From: Saccharicrinis sp963677245
GTDB taxonomy: Bacteria > Bacteroidota > Bacteroidia > Bacteroidales > Marinilabiliaceae
Reading direction: 5' to 3'
Assembly: GCA_963677245.1 (NCBI GenBank)
Contig: OY781921.1
Span: forward strand, 3,348,001 to 3,412,000
Length of the DNA: 64,000 nt
Each line of letters starts with the position of its first letter. Positions within the stretch are counted from its first letter, which is position 1. A program made the position numbers and the translations under genes. This document shows positions 44,901 through 53,555 of this stretch, piece after piece. The notes under the pieces were generated by a model, which saw nothing but the letters and a program-made list of their open reading frames with translations, did no database searches and was not told where the DNA came from.

Positions 44901-47607
44901 GATACCTCCCCGACCCGAGATCAACTTCCGATAAGATATTTGTGGAGCGTGACAGCGTTTCTTCTGTGCTGCCTTCAATGTGAACGTACTCTGATATATG
45001 AGGATACATAAACATATGACTGGAATTAATTTCGAATTGTGTACGACCTATCATTCCAGTGTTTTCATTATATGCTTCTGTCTGTTGAAAGCCTAAGATT
45101 CCTGCTCCTAATAGATGCTCTGTTAGACCGATATAAGTATATTTGGTAGTGTTTACTTCGTTGTTAGTAATTTCTTCTTCAACTGAAGAGACAAGCCAAA
45201 TTGGAAAGTTCACCTTTAATAAAGGGAATGTGACCTGACTACCGCTCTGGTAAAAGTTACCCCCGTCAGTCAGGTTTTGGTATTCGATGGATATAGTGCC
45301 ATTTACATTAGAAACGGAGCTTAATGCAAAATTTTTATCCCTACTGGATATCTCTACCATCCTGGTTTTATTTTCCTTTTGATATGAACTGATTGTTTTA
45401 TAAAATACATTTAAAATTTCAGCAGCTCCATCTCCATCAAAATCTCCAGCTACAGGATGATTTTCAAAAATATCTTCTTCACTATATGTTTGTTCATAAC
45501 CGGGTAATGCTTCTTTTACAAACTTTTCTCCTCCCTTTAAGAGACTAAAGGAGAAATCTGTCACCATATTATTAGGGTCTTGGCTACCTGGAACATTATG
45601 AAAGGCCTTATAAACTATAATGTCATGTATTCCATCTCCATCAAAATCTGATGTCAAAATATTGTTTCCGTTGGGAAAATCGCTAATGTGTAGGTTAGTT
45701 AAGAAGTCTTCATCCTTAATATAACTATTACCTGTACCTATATAAAATGACATAAGCTCATTCTCATATAGCCTAAATAGGTCAGTTATTCCATCACCAT
45801 TAAAATCTTCAAAATAACAACTTCCTGTATGGTCTGTATTTAAGGTATATAATTTTTCCAATTGGTTACTTTGATTATATGCAATAATATCAATCTGAGT
45901 TCCCATTACCACAAATAGATGCTGGTTGCCATCACCAAACATACTTCCTGTTTTAATTTCTGACAATATACCGGATAGGATGAGATAGTCCTTTTCTATA
46001 AAATTATTTGTTTGACAATTAATTTCATAAATCACTAGTTTCTTATCACTATTTCTATAGACTAACAATTCTGTTTTTTTATCATTATTTAGATCTGCTA
46101 ATATAGTTCTATCATATTCACCTTCAAGCTCTAGTTTAAATCTTTGGGTAAATCCATTACCATAAGATTCGTAGTAAGTAAAAACTGTTTTATTTGTAGG
46201 ATCAGACGTTCCTCCACCTGGTAAAGGCTCTCCAGGTTCAACTACTACTTCATTATAGATAATGTCTTCGTTTCCATCCGAATTGATATCTTTTACGCCG
46301 GTTATATTTGAACTTTGAAAGGTAAAACTAGTTAATGTGGTATGTCCACTGCTGCTAGAAAGCAATACCCCCTTATCACCTACTAAATCTTCTTTACCAT
46401 CTCCATTAAAATCACCGGTAACGCATTTTTCGGAAAGTGGATTAAAATCGCCATATGATGTCGGATGCTCGGAAGAATCGTTGTAATCAAAAACAGTTGC
46501 GTTATAATGCATAACATCATCTGTTCCAAATTCAGTTACCTTACTTAATAACGCCTTATCGCCAATTGTTGTATATTCTAGGTGATATCGGCGCAATTGC
46601 TTGGAGTTATAACCAGTAGATATGATTTTAATTCTTTTATTCAGCTTAAAAGCATTACCCGCAGCATAGCTTACACTTACAGGGTTGCTTTCGTATTCAA
46701 AGTTAACGTACCCTTTAAGATTAGTGCCGTTTCCGTAAACAATAGATGTGGGTCTATAGTTAGCCAGGTCTGTTTTTATACTTCCTGATGCAGTGTAATC
46801 ACAGGTATAGTTATATTGAATGGTATTACCATCTATGTCTGTTATCTTATTCAGAAACCAGGCAAATGTTGGATTTGATGCATCAACATAAGCCAGCTGC
46901 CTGGAGTCAGAAGTTTTACCATACTGCATAATGGTACCAAACTCATCGATTACCTCAAAGTATTCTGGACCATCAGTATCAATATTATAGGCTATAATCT
47001 TTGTTCGATTACTGGTTTTTAACCTGTATTCTATCGAGGTAGGTTTATTACTACTATATTCAATTAATTGAGTACCGTTGTAATACAAGTTGTCAGCATC
47101 ATCCCATTTAATATGGTCGTATTCGCCATCGTCAAAAAGGTTTTTACCTCCTCTTACTATAGCGCTTAGGCCACTTAAACTAAATTTATCTGACAGTAAA
47201 CCAGTCGTTGATCCACCTACGTAATTTATAGATAAGGAAGGCTGCATACCTCTAACACCTGGTGAAACCATTATAGGCATGCTGTAACTAAAACTTCCCG
47301 AATTAACAGAGTAAGAACCCGATGATGCTCCAACTACTCCTGTATTACCTACCTCTCCACCTGGGCCTCCGGTGGTGTTAGTTAAATCGGGTTGAATTAA
47401 TTTATTATTGATCTCGGCTCTAAATTCACCGTCCTGTGCACTCCAGCTAAAACCATTGGAAAGTGTAATATGGTCTTTAGCCATAAAATGGCCTGTTTCA
47501 TAATTGTTTTCATCCGGTAAATTGAAAGTATTGGCTACATTTTGCGCATGTACAATACCTATACCCATACATAAAGCTATCGTACATAGCCTCAAAAGTT
47601 TATTCAT
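41914..47607 (-). CDS. Giant SpvB/Rhs-repeat polymorphic toxin protein
   Basis: The protein has 1897 residues with a Sec signal ending GIVHAQ (1-22). An SpvB/TcaC-like N-terminal part (about 95-400, SPGVRGMQPSLSINY) is followed by FG-GAP/VCBS-like repeats with GDFNGDGKEDL (about 405-760). More than a dozen YD/Rhs repeats (about 1000-1680) make the cage. The conserved end is ITDRGFTMHEHLDDFNLIHMNGRVYCPNTMQFVSPDPF, NRYSYCMNNPINCVDPSGY. It ends about 125 residues after that core, but the frame resumes behind one TAA. It has no T9SS C-terminal domain of its own. It is the fourth gene of a five-member operon. Confidence 0.85.
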   Translation of the reverse strand: MNKLLRLCTIALCMGIGIVHAQNVANTFNLPDENNYETGHFMAKDHITLSNGFSWSAQDGEFRAEINNKLIQPDLTNTTGGPGGEVGNTGVVGASSGSYSVNSGSFSYSMPIMVSPGVRGMQPSLSINYVGGSTTGLLSDKFSLSGLSAIVRGGKNLFDDGEYDHIKWDDADNLYYNGTQLIEYSSNKPTSIEYRLKTSNRTKIIAYNIDTDGPEYFEVIDEFGTIMQYGKTSDSRQLAYVDASNPTFAWFLNKITDIDGNTIQYNYTCDYTASGSIKTDLANYRPTSIVYGNGTNLKGYVNFEYESNPVSVSYAAGNAFKLNKRIKIISTGYNSKQLRRYHLEYTTIGDKALLSKVTEFGTDDVMHYNATVFDYNDSSEHPTSYGDFNPLSEKCVTGDFNGDGKEDLVGDKGVLLSSSSGHTTLTSFTFQSSNITGVKDINSDGNEDIIYNEVVVEPGEPLPGGGTSDPTNKTVFTYYESYGNGFTQRFKLELEGEYDRTILADLNNDKKTELLVYRNSDKKLVIYEINCQTNNFIEKDYLILSGILSEIKTGSMFGDGNQHLFVVMGTQIDIIAYNQSNQLEKLYTLNTDHTGSCYFEDFNGDGITDLFRLYENELMSFYIGTGNSYIKDEDFLTNLHISDFPNGNNILTSDFDGDGIHDIIVYKAFHNVPGSQDPNNMVTDFSFSLLKGGEKFVKEALPGYEQTYSEEDIFENHPVAGDFDGDGAAEILNVFYKTISSYQKENKTRMVEISSRDKNFALSSVSNVNGTISIEYQNLTDGGNFYQSGSQVTFPLLKVNFPIWLVSSVEEEITNNEVNTTKYTYIGLTEHLLGAGILGFQQTEAYNENTGMIGRTQFEINSSHMFMYPHISEYVHIEGSTEETLSRSTNILSEVDLGSGRYHSYVSNVESKNLKSNTKSIKETEQDGNGNTILSTTRVYDGTTLVYTKTEDPEYEINTTTEWIPGRIETYVVTESRPNETAITRNQSFSYYSNGKLETVIQEPGDTKEVSQTIQYDTFGNVSSKTLSADNDPLISQDLKSVTETYLYTADGRFMEKAINPLNQFVINKYDEVSGALVEQTDINGLKAYSQYDALNRTSLAIGADGTTSYSTLKWIDSGDTDAPEAAFYMSESKSSLNNVGKTYYDKVGRTIRTVGQKQNENRSDKVKVYVDFEYDQTTGLLYRQSMPHYLNQSNILYTTYTYDKYNRAKTVTKPDGSVLTYTYNESLRSVTSSVTKGTTTVTTTQKNNALGELIESTNNDGSKVAYKYYSNGLLKQSGIAGNNADVVMTYDIYGNKLSTQTPNGGTSTNMYNAWGQVVSTTDARNLKVEFAYDILGRIIEKQVQSGATTSFTYDTKWKGALSGLSSSNNFSIDYTYDKIGRQINYTETIEGKSFSTAMQYDEKGRLSQYIYPSGFELNYHYLSESDYLTGISYGDDQFIWEAGEQNQYMAFENYTLGTLNPVELQYDEYGRFKRKYLTGYYDYNVAYDDKGNINQRREDIYNNSESFVYDNLNRLQSISTYHNAIKVGERTFNYDSYSNITEPAKNTLLYDNTKHNRLQSIEQDGLDLAYGGLSFDTENNLTAISKGNEVIDFTYGFDKARRKAVQKQNQQIVKTKYYQSNYEEVTENNNTQRIHYISAPSGLSAINVMDENDVNHMYFTLSDHLGSINMLIDESGNIVEEQAFDAWGVRRDPQNWGNAATVSTYITDRGFTMHEHLDDFNLIHMNGRVYCPNTMQFVSPDPFIQAPGNTANYNRYSYCMNNPINCVDPSGYINQPPLPRPEGQAGGSGNRISSDFGIGAAMLSASQRLNNYTGYTSGGFSGGSSKPLNTGLKGEWEYNRHIGMYENIYTGQKVSEASMARSGILESFSSTAKNSSLDNYINSLEKIGAEGGFSVT

Positions 47608-47633
47608 GATATAATAATTAGTTTAGTTAAAGT

Positions 47634-48068
47634 TTATTGCTTAATTACTTTTAATATCCGGTATTGCTTCCCACTAATTAGCTTTAGAAAATATAGACCC
47701 GATGCATAATTATTTAAATTCATGTTGGTAACATCAGAGTTGACTTTTATTCTTTGAAGCTTTTTACCGTTTGCGTCCAACACTTCAATCTTAAAGTTCA
47801 TATCTTCATTATATTGTTGAATTTCTAATGCAATATTTCCTTTTGTTGGATTTGGATATAATTTAAGCTTTAAGGTTTCAAAACGCGCATTTAATTCTTC
47901 CTGATAAAAAACAGAATCAGGCTGGCTACTTAACTGTGCTGATTTTAGTGTTAAGGTAGATCCTATCCTATTTCCGGCATTATCATAAGTAAATAAATAT
48001 TTATTGGTCTGCGCCACCGCTATATGCCCAATTAAAGCCAATAGGGCTATTATGAGTATCTTTCTCAT
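47634..48068 (-). CDS. Mini YD-repeat protein with T9SS type A sorting domain
   Basis: A 144-residue exported protein with a signal peptide ending HIAVAQ (1-20). Immediately after it comes one YD-type repeat, YLFTYDNAGNRIGSTLTL, the same motif that builds Rhs cages. A linker leads to a T9SS type A C-terminal domain starting KLKLYPNPTKGNIALEIQ and ending NYASGLYFLKLISGKQYRILKVIKQ. It lies 26 bp before the giant Rhs gene and 18 bp after the tail-fibre-like gene, so the three are one transcript. A role as surface tag or chaperone for the Rhs protein is inference. Confidence 0.75.
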   Translation of the reverse strand: MRKILIIALLALIGHIAVAQTNKYLFTYDNAGNRIGSTLTLKSAQLSSQPDSVFYQEELNARFETLKLKLYPNPTKGNIALEIQQYNEDMNFKIEVLDANGKKLQRIKVNSDVTNMNLNNYASGLYFLKLISGKQYRILKVIKQ

Positions 48069-48086
48069 CTCTATTATATTTTAAGG

Positions 48087-49129
48087 TTATTGGTTTAACA
48101 ATTGCTCAATTTTAGCCAAGCGCTCCGATAAAGTAATCACGGTACTCTCCAGCTTCTCTCTTTCTCCCTGCTCTTTGTTTTTTGCAGCTTTTAAAGCCTT
48201 CACTTCCTTATCTTTTTCAATAGTGTAAAGGGTCAACTCCTCCACCTTTTGCAGTAACAACTTATTCATCTCAGCCAGGTTAACCCCTTGTGCTTCCATA
48301 GCCTCAGCACTAGGTATTTCCGGTAGGTGTTTGTTTTCTTTAATAAAGGCTTCTAATTCTGATAAATCACGTAAGTTGTATGTTTCTTCAAAGACGAAAT
48401 CTGCGGTATTGCCATTGGCTTTTACAGTGATGTTGTTGGCGGACAGGGTACCGTTGAGATTTACATTGGCAGCAGCAATATCTTCAACGCGGATTTCATC
48501 AGCCAGGATATCTCCAACTACTTTCATACTCCCTTCAAATAATGTACTACCGTCAACAGACAGAACATCTGTTTTACTATAATCAGGAGTCCATGTGTCA
48601 TAACCAATCATTAAACGACTCCCAATTTTTGACATTGTATTATTCTTATGACCTGAAACCAATACAACTCCATATTTACTTTTTGAAGCCAGCCCTAACC
48701 ATGTCTTTGATGTTCCGTCTCCTGTGAAATCTGACGAACTCGTTACTCCTAAATTAGCTTGCCAATTAGTACTAGTTCCTGGAGCCCATAATCTAACTAT
48801 ATTAAAGTTTGCTTCCCTATCAACTACTGGATTTTGAGGATAAAAAAAATTCCGGATTTATCTGTTGGAGTAACTACTAACATATTAGCACTAAAGTTAC
48901 TTCCCTGTTTTGGCAATATACATAATGGCCATTGATCATCACTATTAATTGGACCCTCAATGGTGAAAGTGCTAGCATCGTGCAAAGAACCAATTCCAAT
49001 TTTCCCATCTTGGTGTAATAACGGTGTGTCGGTATTGTTTTTATCCTGAATAGCAATACCTTGAGACCAAATAGATAAATTAGTAAATAACATTAAAGTC
49101 AATAGACTCAAATTTTTAATTGTTTTCAT
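48087..49129 (-). pseudogene. Tail-fibre-like exported protein, frameshifted at a homopolymer
   Basis: Two frames join if one base is added to a run of eight T (coding strand; plus strand A8 at 48842-48849). The first part (49129 downwards) gives a signal peptide ending LSIWSQ and about 95 residues with DGKIGIG. After the run the other frame reads YPQNPVVDREANFNIVRLWA with no stop for 60 codons before the point where an isolated start would be called. It then goes into the conserved end AAANVNLNGTLSANNITVKANG and KENKHLPEIPSAEAMEAQ with a coiled coil. The restored protein has about 347 residues and resembles the intact neighbour at 49392-50348. Confidence 0.75.
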
Positions 49130-49164
49130 AATTTGTTTCGTTGTTTATATTTTGATTTAATTCT

Positions 49165-49390
49165 CCTTATCTAAATTGCGCGCTGTTCCCTTTAGGGATG
49201 CAAGGGTGAGCGATGGGTGATTCAGCTATACTATTTCATTTATTTAAATTGTTTCCCAATCTCCTTCACTACCCCCGACCCCTAAAAGGGCGAGCTATTT
49301 CACACATTCCATTTCATCAGATTGTTCTTCTCCTTATGCACATTGCGCGCCGATCCCTTTAAGGAATCAAAGTGTGTGCAATTGCCTGAC
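49165..49390. repeat. Palindromic repeat cluster 4 (families A and B)
   Basis: Two A-type copies (49174-49214 and 49343-49384) and a B copy (49266-49292). They fill the 262-bp gap between two tail-fibre-like genes. The order A-B-A matches clusters 5 and 6. Confidence 0.75.
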
Positions 49391-49391
49391 T

Positions 49392-50348
49392 TTATTCCCC
49401 TTTTAACAGTAGCTTTTCAATACGCTCTAGTCTCGCTTCTAACTCTTTCCTTTCTCCATTTTCCTTGTTCCTTGATTTCTCTAATTCAATCGTATAAAGT
49501 GTCAACTCCTCCACCTTTTGCAGCAACAGCTTATTCATCTCAGCCAGATTCACCCCTTGTGCTTCCATAGCCTCGGCACTTGGTATTTCCGGTAAGTGTT
49601 TGTTTTCTTTAATAAAGGCTTCCAGTTCTGATAAGTCACGTAGATTGTATGTTTCTTCAAAAACGAAGTCGGCAGTATTGCCATTGGCTTTAACGGTGAT
49701 ATTATTGGCGGCAAGGGTGCCGTTGAGGTTTACATTGGCGGCAGCAATATCTTCAACGCGGATTTCATCAGCAAGAATATCTCCTGCAACGTGGAGTTTG
49801 GCGGAAGGGGAGGTTTCGCCAATGCCTATATCGCCATCATTGGTAACCATTAATTTACTAGTATTATATATTGGCTTTTCTTTTAACCAATTACCATTTT
49901 CAATAACACTTTCCGGATCGCCAAGTATTACATTTGCATATCCATCTGTTTTTTCAAACCTTACACTAACTGCTTTATGATTATTTTGACATTTTGCCAC
50001 TAAATTAACTTGATCTAATGAAATTTGTCTCAATCCAAGGATTATGTTAGGTGTTTCAGATTCTTGAACTAAGCCGCACTCGAAACCATATGAAAATTTG
50101 ACAAATAGTTTAAACCTACTGATTATAGGTAAGCGTTGCCCCCAATTTCCATTATTATCAACTACTTCACCAATTATTTGTATTCCTTTATAATCACTTT
50201 GAATATTACTGGCATCCAAAATAGCAACCACTCTTTCTCCCGGATTTTGGTTAGTATTATCTACGATCCAGCTAAATGATTGTCCCATTGCCGATATACT
50301 TACTATTCCCAATAAGACTAGGAAGCTTAACTTCTTAATTAATCTCAT
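49392..50348 (-). CDS. Tail-fibre-like exported protein
   Basis: A 318-residue protein with a signal peptide ending ISAMGQ (1-23). A beta-rich N-terminal part is followed by NDGDIGIGETSPSAKLHVAGDI, the repeat found in Bacteroidota proteins resembling phage tail fibres. The segment from AAANVNLNGTLAANNITVKA to SELEAFIKENKHLPEIPS is nearly identical to the neighbour. A coiled coil (about 270-315) ends it. There is no S74 peptidase domain. It may be a surface fibre accompanying the Rhs operon, but is separated from that operon by repeat cluster 4. Confidence 0.7.
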   Translation of the reverse strand: MRLIKKLSFLVLLGIVSISAMGQSFSWIVDNTNQNPGERVVAILDASNIQSDYKGIQIIGEVVDNNGNWGQRLPIISRFKLFVKFSYGFECGLVQESETPNIILGLRQISLDQVNLVAKCQNNHKAVSVRFEKTDGYANVILGDPESVIENGNWLKEKPIYNTSKLMVTNDGDIGIGETSPSAKLHVAGDILADEIRVEDIAAANVNLNGTLAANNITVKANGNTADFVFEETYNLRDLSELEAFIKENKHLPEIPSAEAMEAQGVNLAEMNKLLLQKVEELTLYTIELEKSRNKENGERKELEARLERIEKLLLKGE

Positions 50349-50399
50349 AATTTCAATTGTTTTTTAAATTGTTTCGTTGTTTATATTTTGATTTAATTC

Positions 50400-50622
50400 T
50401 CCTTCTCTACATTGCGCGCCGATCCCTTTAGGGATACAAAGGGTGTGCAATGGATTCTTATTCATTGATACTAAATTTCATTATTTAAATTTTTTCATTC
50501 TCCTTCACTCCCCCCAGCCACTAAATGGGAGTCCACTCACACATTTCATTTCACTAGATTATTCCTCTTAAATTCCACATTGTGCACCGTTCCCTTTAGG
50601 GAAACAAAGGGTGAGCAAGAAG
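50400..50622. repeat. Palindromic repeat cluster 5 (families A and B)
   Basis: A copies at 50410-50452 and 50577-50615 and a worn B copy at about 50513-50532 (CCAGCCACTAAATGGG). They fill the gap between the tail-fibre-like gene and the DUF559 gene. Confidence 0.75.
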
Positions 50623-51018
50623 CTAATTCTTCGCTTCCCGATTACTCTTCCTAATAACTTCCTTAAGCCTATCAATCACCTTATCTATATTATTTTCAAT
50701 TTCTGTATTTGTAAATCTTATTGTTGTTATTCCCATATTCTTCATTTCCTCTTCACGACCTTGGTCATAATCTTTTTGAGAATTATGGCTGGTTCCATCC
50801 ACCTCAATCACCAGTTTGATTGAATGACAATAGAAATCAGCAATAAATATGTCTATAGGGTGTTGTGTCCTAAATTTTAGACCCATTAACTGTTTACTGC
50901 GTAACCTATCCCATAATAAACTTTCAGCATTAGTCATATTTTTCCTTAGCCATTTAGCCTTCTCAAATATTTCAGGCTTAGCACCATAAAACATACTTTT
51001 TTCTACTGTATCTCCCAT
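50623..51018 (-). CDS. DUF559 endonuclease-like protein
   Basis: A 131-residue protein: AKWLRKNMTNAESLLWDRLRSKQLMGLKFRTQHPIDIFIADFYCHSIKLVIEVDGTSH matches DUF559, a Vsr-like fold in the PD-(D/E)xK superfamily. Glu in VIEVDGTSH and the Asp of IADFYC are the likely metal ligands. IRFTNTEIENNIDKVIDRL ends the family domain. Such genes occur with mobile and repeat-rich DNA; the substrate is not known. It has no obvious partner here. Confidence 0.85.
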   Translation of the reverse strand: MGDTVEKSMFYGAKPEIFEKAKWLRKNMTNAESLLWDRLRSKQLMGLKFRTQHPIDIFIADFYCHSIKLVIEVDGTSHNSQKDYDQGREEEMKNMGITTIRFTNTEIENNIDKVIDRLKEVIRKSNREAKN

Positions 51019-51044
51019 TTTAGTATAACTTCATATTAATTCTC

Positions 51045-51440
51045 ATTCTCCTTATGCACGTTGCGCGCCGATCCCTTTAGGGATACAAGGGTGCGTGATG
51101 GGTTCTTATTCATGTATTTTAATTTCATTATTTAATTTTTTTCAATCTCCTTCACTACCCCCGACCCCTAAAGGGGCGCACCATCTCACACATTTTGTTT
51201 CAACAGATTGTTCTTTTCCTTATGCACATTGCACGCTGTTCCCTTTAGGGATGCAAGGGTGAGCGAAGGATTCTTATTCATTGATACTAAATTTCATTAT
51301 TTAAATTTTTTCATTCTCCCACACACTACCCCCGACCCCTAAAGGGGAATACCATCTCACACATTCCATTGTACCAGTTAAACCCTCTCCTTATCCACAT
51401 TGCGCACCGATCCCTTTAGGGATGCAAGGGTGCGTGATGA
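51045..51440. repeat. Palindromic repeat cluster 6 (families A and B)
   Basis: Three A copies (51060-51100, 51226-51266, 51400-51440) alternate with two B copies (about 51158-51180, 51327-51349). The spacing of about 165-175 bp between A copies makes this a tandem array of an A-B unit. It occupies the first third of the 1.1-kb gap before 52115. Confidence 0.8.
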
Positions 51441-51735
51441 GAGTAATAGAAAGTAAAACCTGAGAAAAGAATAATGTTATGTAGGTTTTCGATGCGATTT
51501 TGCAGTGTATAAATCAGTACGAATATGATTTAAATAGCAGATATGGTAAGTAATTAAAAGATGTGTGATAGATAGTGTCATTAAGTTAGGTTTTATTACG
51601 GTTAAATAGTTGTTGGTTTAAAAACATGGGTTTAATTCTATTTATAATGGTTACAGGAACAATGAAAATAAAAACAAGTAGTTTGAGCAAATTTTAGGCG
51701 TGACAAAATTCATCTATCTGAATTGAAGTATTTTA

Positions 51736-51762
51736 TATTTATACCTAAATTAGGTATAAATA
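51736..51762. promoter_or_regulatory. 27-bp near-perfect palindrome, candidate operator
   Basis: TATTTATACCTAA, one A, then TTAGGTATAAATA: two 13-bp arms with a single central base. It stands alone in AT-rich DNA, 353 bp upstream of the 87-residue gene, with no other structure in the gap. Arm length and a 1-nt centre fit a dimeric repressor site better than a transcript hairpin. Confidence 0.5.
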
Positions 51763-52114
51763 CAAATTCGGCAATAAAATAACGGCCATTGCATTAAATA
51801 TGAGAACTATAATATAGTTTATGAATCTTACAATTCAAATTATTTACGCATGTTATATAAAACATATATTTAGATATGACTTTCGATTCATTTACAATAT
51901 CTTGTTTAAGATAATTTAATCCGGTTTATACATTAAAGCTTCCTATAAAGCATTGAAAACACAATAAAAAAGAGTTTGCTGAAATAAGTTATAGCAACGC
52001 TATAATTGAATAAAATCAGTTTAGTGAAACGTCTGAATTGTAGAGTATTTAATGTGCCATAGGGGGGTTAAGGCATATTCCGGGTTTAGTACAAACACAT
52101 AAAAAAGTAATCCG

Positions 52115-52378
52115 ATGGAATCATCAAATGAAACAACAGTATCCATGCAAGAAAGCTACGAAACATTATTACCTCAATTCGAAAACATCGACCCCTGCCT
52201 GTCGCCGGACATTCCCATGGATATTTACCTGCAGGAAGCCAAAGATCTTCACTTTCAGGCTCAGCAAGATGTAAATGACCTAACACAAAGAGGTTTAAAT
52301 CCTCAGTATACAGAAACCTTACAAGCTCGTATTTATGCCTGTCAGTACGCCCAAGGCCTTTGGTTTAAGGAGTACTGA
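52115..52378 (+). CDS. Small protein of unknown function
   Basis: An 87-residue acidic, mostly helical protein (YLQEAKDLHFQAQQDVNDLTQRG) with no recognised family. It starts after a long gap and is followed 3 bp later by the next gene, so the two make an operon. It has no signal peptide or membrane segment. Confidence 0.6.
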   Translation: MESSNETTVSMQESYETLLPQFENIDPCLSPDIPMDIYLQEAKDLHFQAQQDVNDLTQRGLNPQYTETLQARIYACQYAQGLWFKEY

Positions 52379-52381
52379 GCC

Positions 52382-52840
52382 ATGCAGGAAGCCCATGAAA
52401 TATGGAAAAAAGAGGCCCCCGAAGCATTTGAAATGAGGGATTTATTGCTGGATGAACTGGATTTTGCTTTTTACAATCGGCCGGATTTACTGAATCAGCT
52501 TAGCGATATAAAAGAAGGAAACTCCAATAGCGATATGATTCTTGATTTATCCAACATTGTTATTTTAGCTAAAGATCATACCGAATTATTACAGGCAACG
52601 GCTTTTGAAATGGCCAATTTAGATAAAGCCATGGATATGTCGGAGCGCCTGGGAGCTTTAAATGCAGCTTTTCAAAGAGAGCGAAACGAGAGTCACCCGG
52701 CAAAAATAATGCGCGATAAAGCCTATACCTATTTAAAAGAAGCTGTGGATGAAATACGCAGGGTAGGCCGTTTTGTATTCCGTCATCAAGCGGATATATT
52801 GGAAGCTTACCAAAGGAGCTATAAAAATACACATAAGTAG
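52382..52840 (+). CDS. Protein of unknown function, helical
   Basis: A 152-residue cytoplasmic-looking protein, almost wholly helical and acidic. LLLDELDFAFYNRPDLLNQLSDI begins it and YLKEAVDEIRRVGRFVFRHQADILEAYQ ends it. Not recognised. The neighbouring gene is its probable partner. The operon is bordered by repeats on both sides, which suggests accessory DNA. Confidence 0.6.
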   Translation: MQEAHEIWKKEAPEAFEMRDLLLDELDFAFYNRPDLLNQLSDIKEGNSNSDMILDLSNIVILAKDHTELLQATAFEMANLDKAMDMSERLGALNAAFQRERNESHPAKIMRDKAYTYLKEAVDEIRRVGRFVFRHQADILEAYQRSYKNTHK

Positions 52841-52883
52841 TTTCCTTTTATAGGTAAAGCTTTTTTAACTTTCTAATGTTTTT

Positions 52884-53555
52884 TTGCCTTAACCCACCCT
52901 TTTATTCTCCAAAGGTATCTGTGCGCAAAGACTCCTTTAGGAGATTTAGAGGTGAGCGAGGGCAATTAATGCATAAAAGCAAATTTCCTGATTAACTAGT
53001 TTTCATTACCTATATATTTAGTGTTGGTTTGTTTACCTTAATCCTACTCTCTGCTGGTAATCGATTCAACAGTTTAACGATTCTACAATTCAACAAATCA
53101 CAAATCGAATATCCAAAAATCCAAAATCTTCAGTCTTTAGTTGGCAGTATAATGCTTTTCTTACCTTAACCCACCTTTTTATTCTCCATAGGTATCTGCG
53201 CTTAAGAACTCCTTTAAGAGATTTAGAGGTGAGCGAGGGCAATTATATCTTAAAAGCCAATTCCCTGATTAACTAGTTTGCATTACCTATATGTTAAGTG
53301 TTGGTTTGTTTACCTTAATTTTACGCTCTGCAGGTAATCGATTCAACAGTTTAACGATTCTACAATTCAACAAATCACAAATCGAATATCCAAAAATCCA
53401 AAGTCTTCAATCTTTAGTTGGCAGTATAATACTTTTTTTGCCTTCACCCACCCTTTTATTCTCCAAAGGTATCTGCGCGCAAGGACTCCTTTAGGAGATT
53501 TAGAGGTAAGCGAGGGCAATTATATCTTAAAAGCCAATTTCCTGTTTCCTACTAT
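52884..53555. repeat. Tandem repeat, 277-bp period, about 2.4 copies
   Basis: Copy starts are marked by CCTTAACCCACC at 52887, 53164 and (CCTTCACCCACC) 53442, with spacing 277-278 bp. Each copy holds a CTCCTTTAGGAG palindrome followed by ATTTAGAGGTGAGCGAGGGC, related to the end segments in clusters 1-3. Copy 3 is cut off after about 115 bp. No coding frame is shared between copies. Confidence 0.85.

Noticed and set aside
48663..48823. Intergenic gap between two tail-fibre-like genes
   Set aside because: The 60 codons in this stretch are open in the frame of the downstream part, which shows one broken gene.
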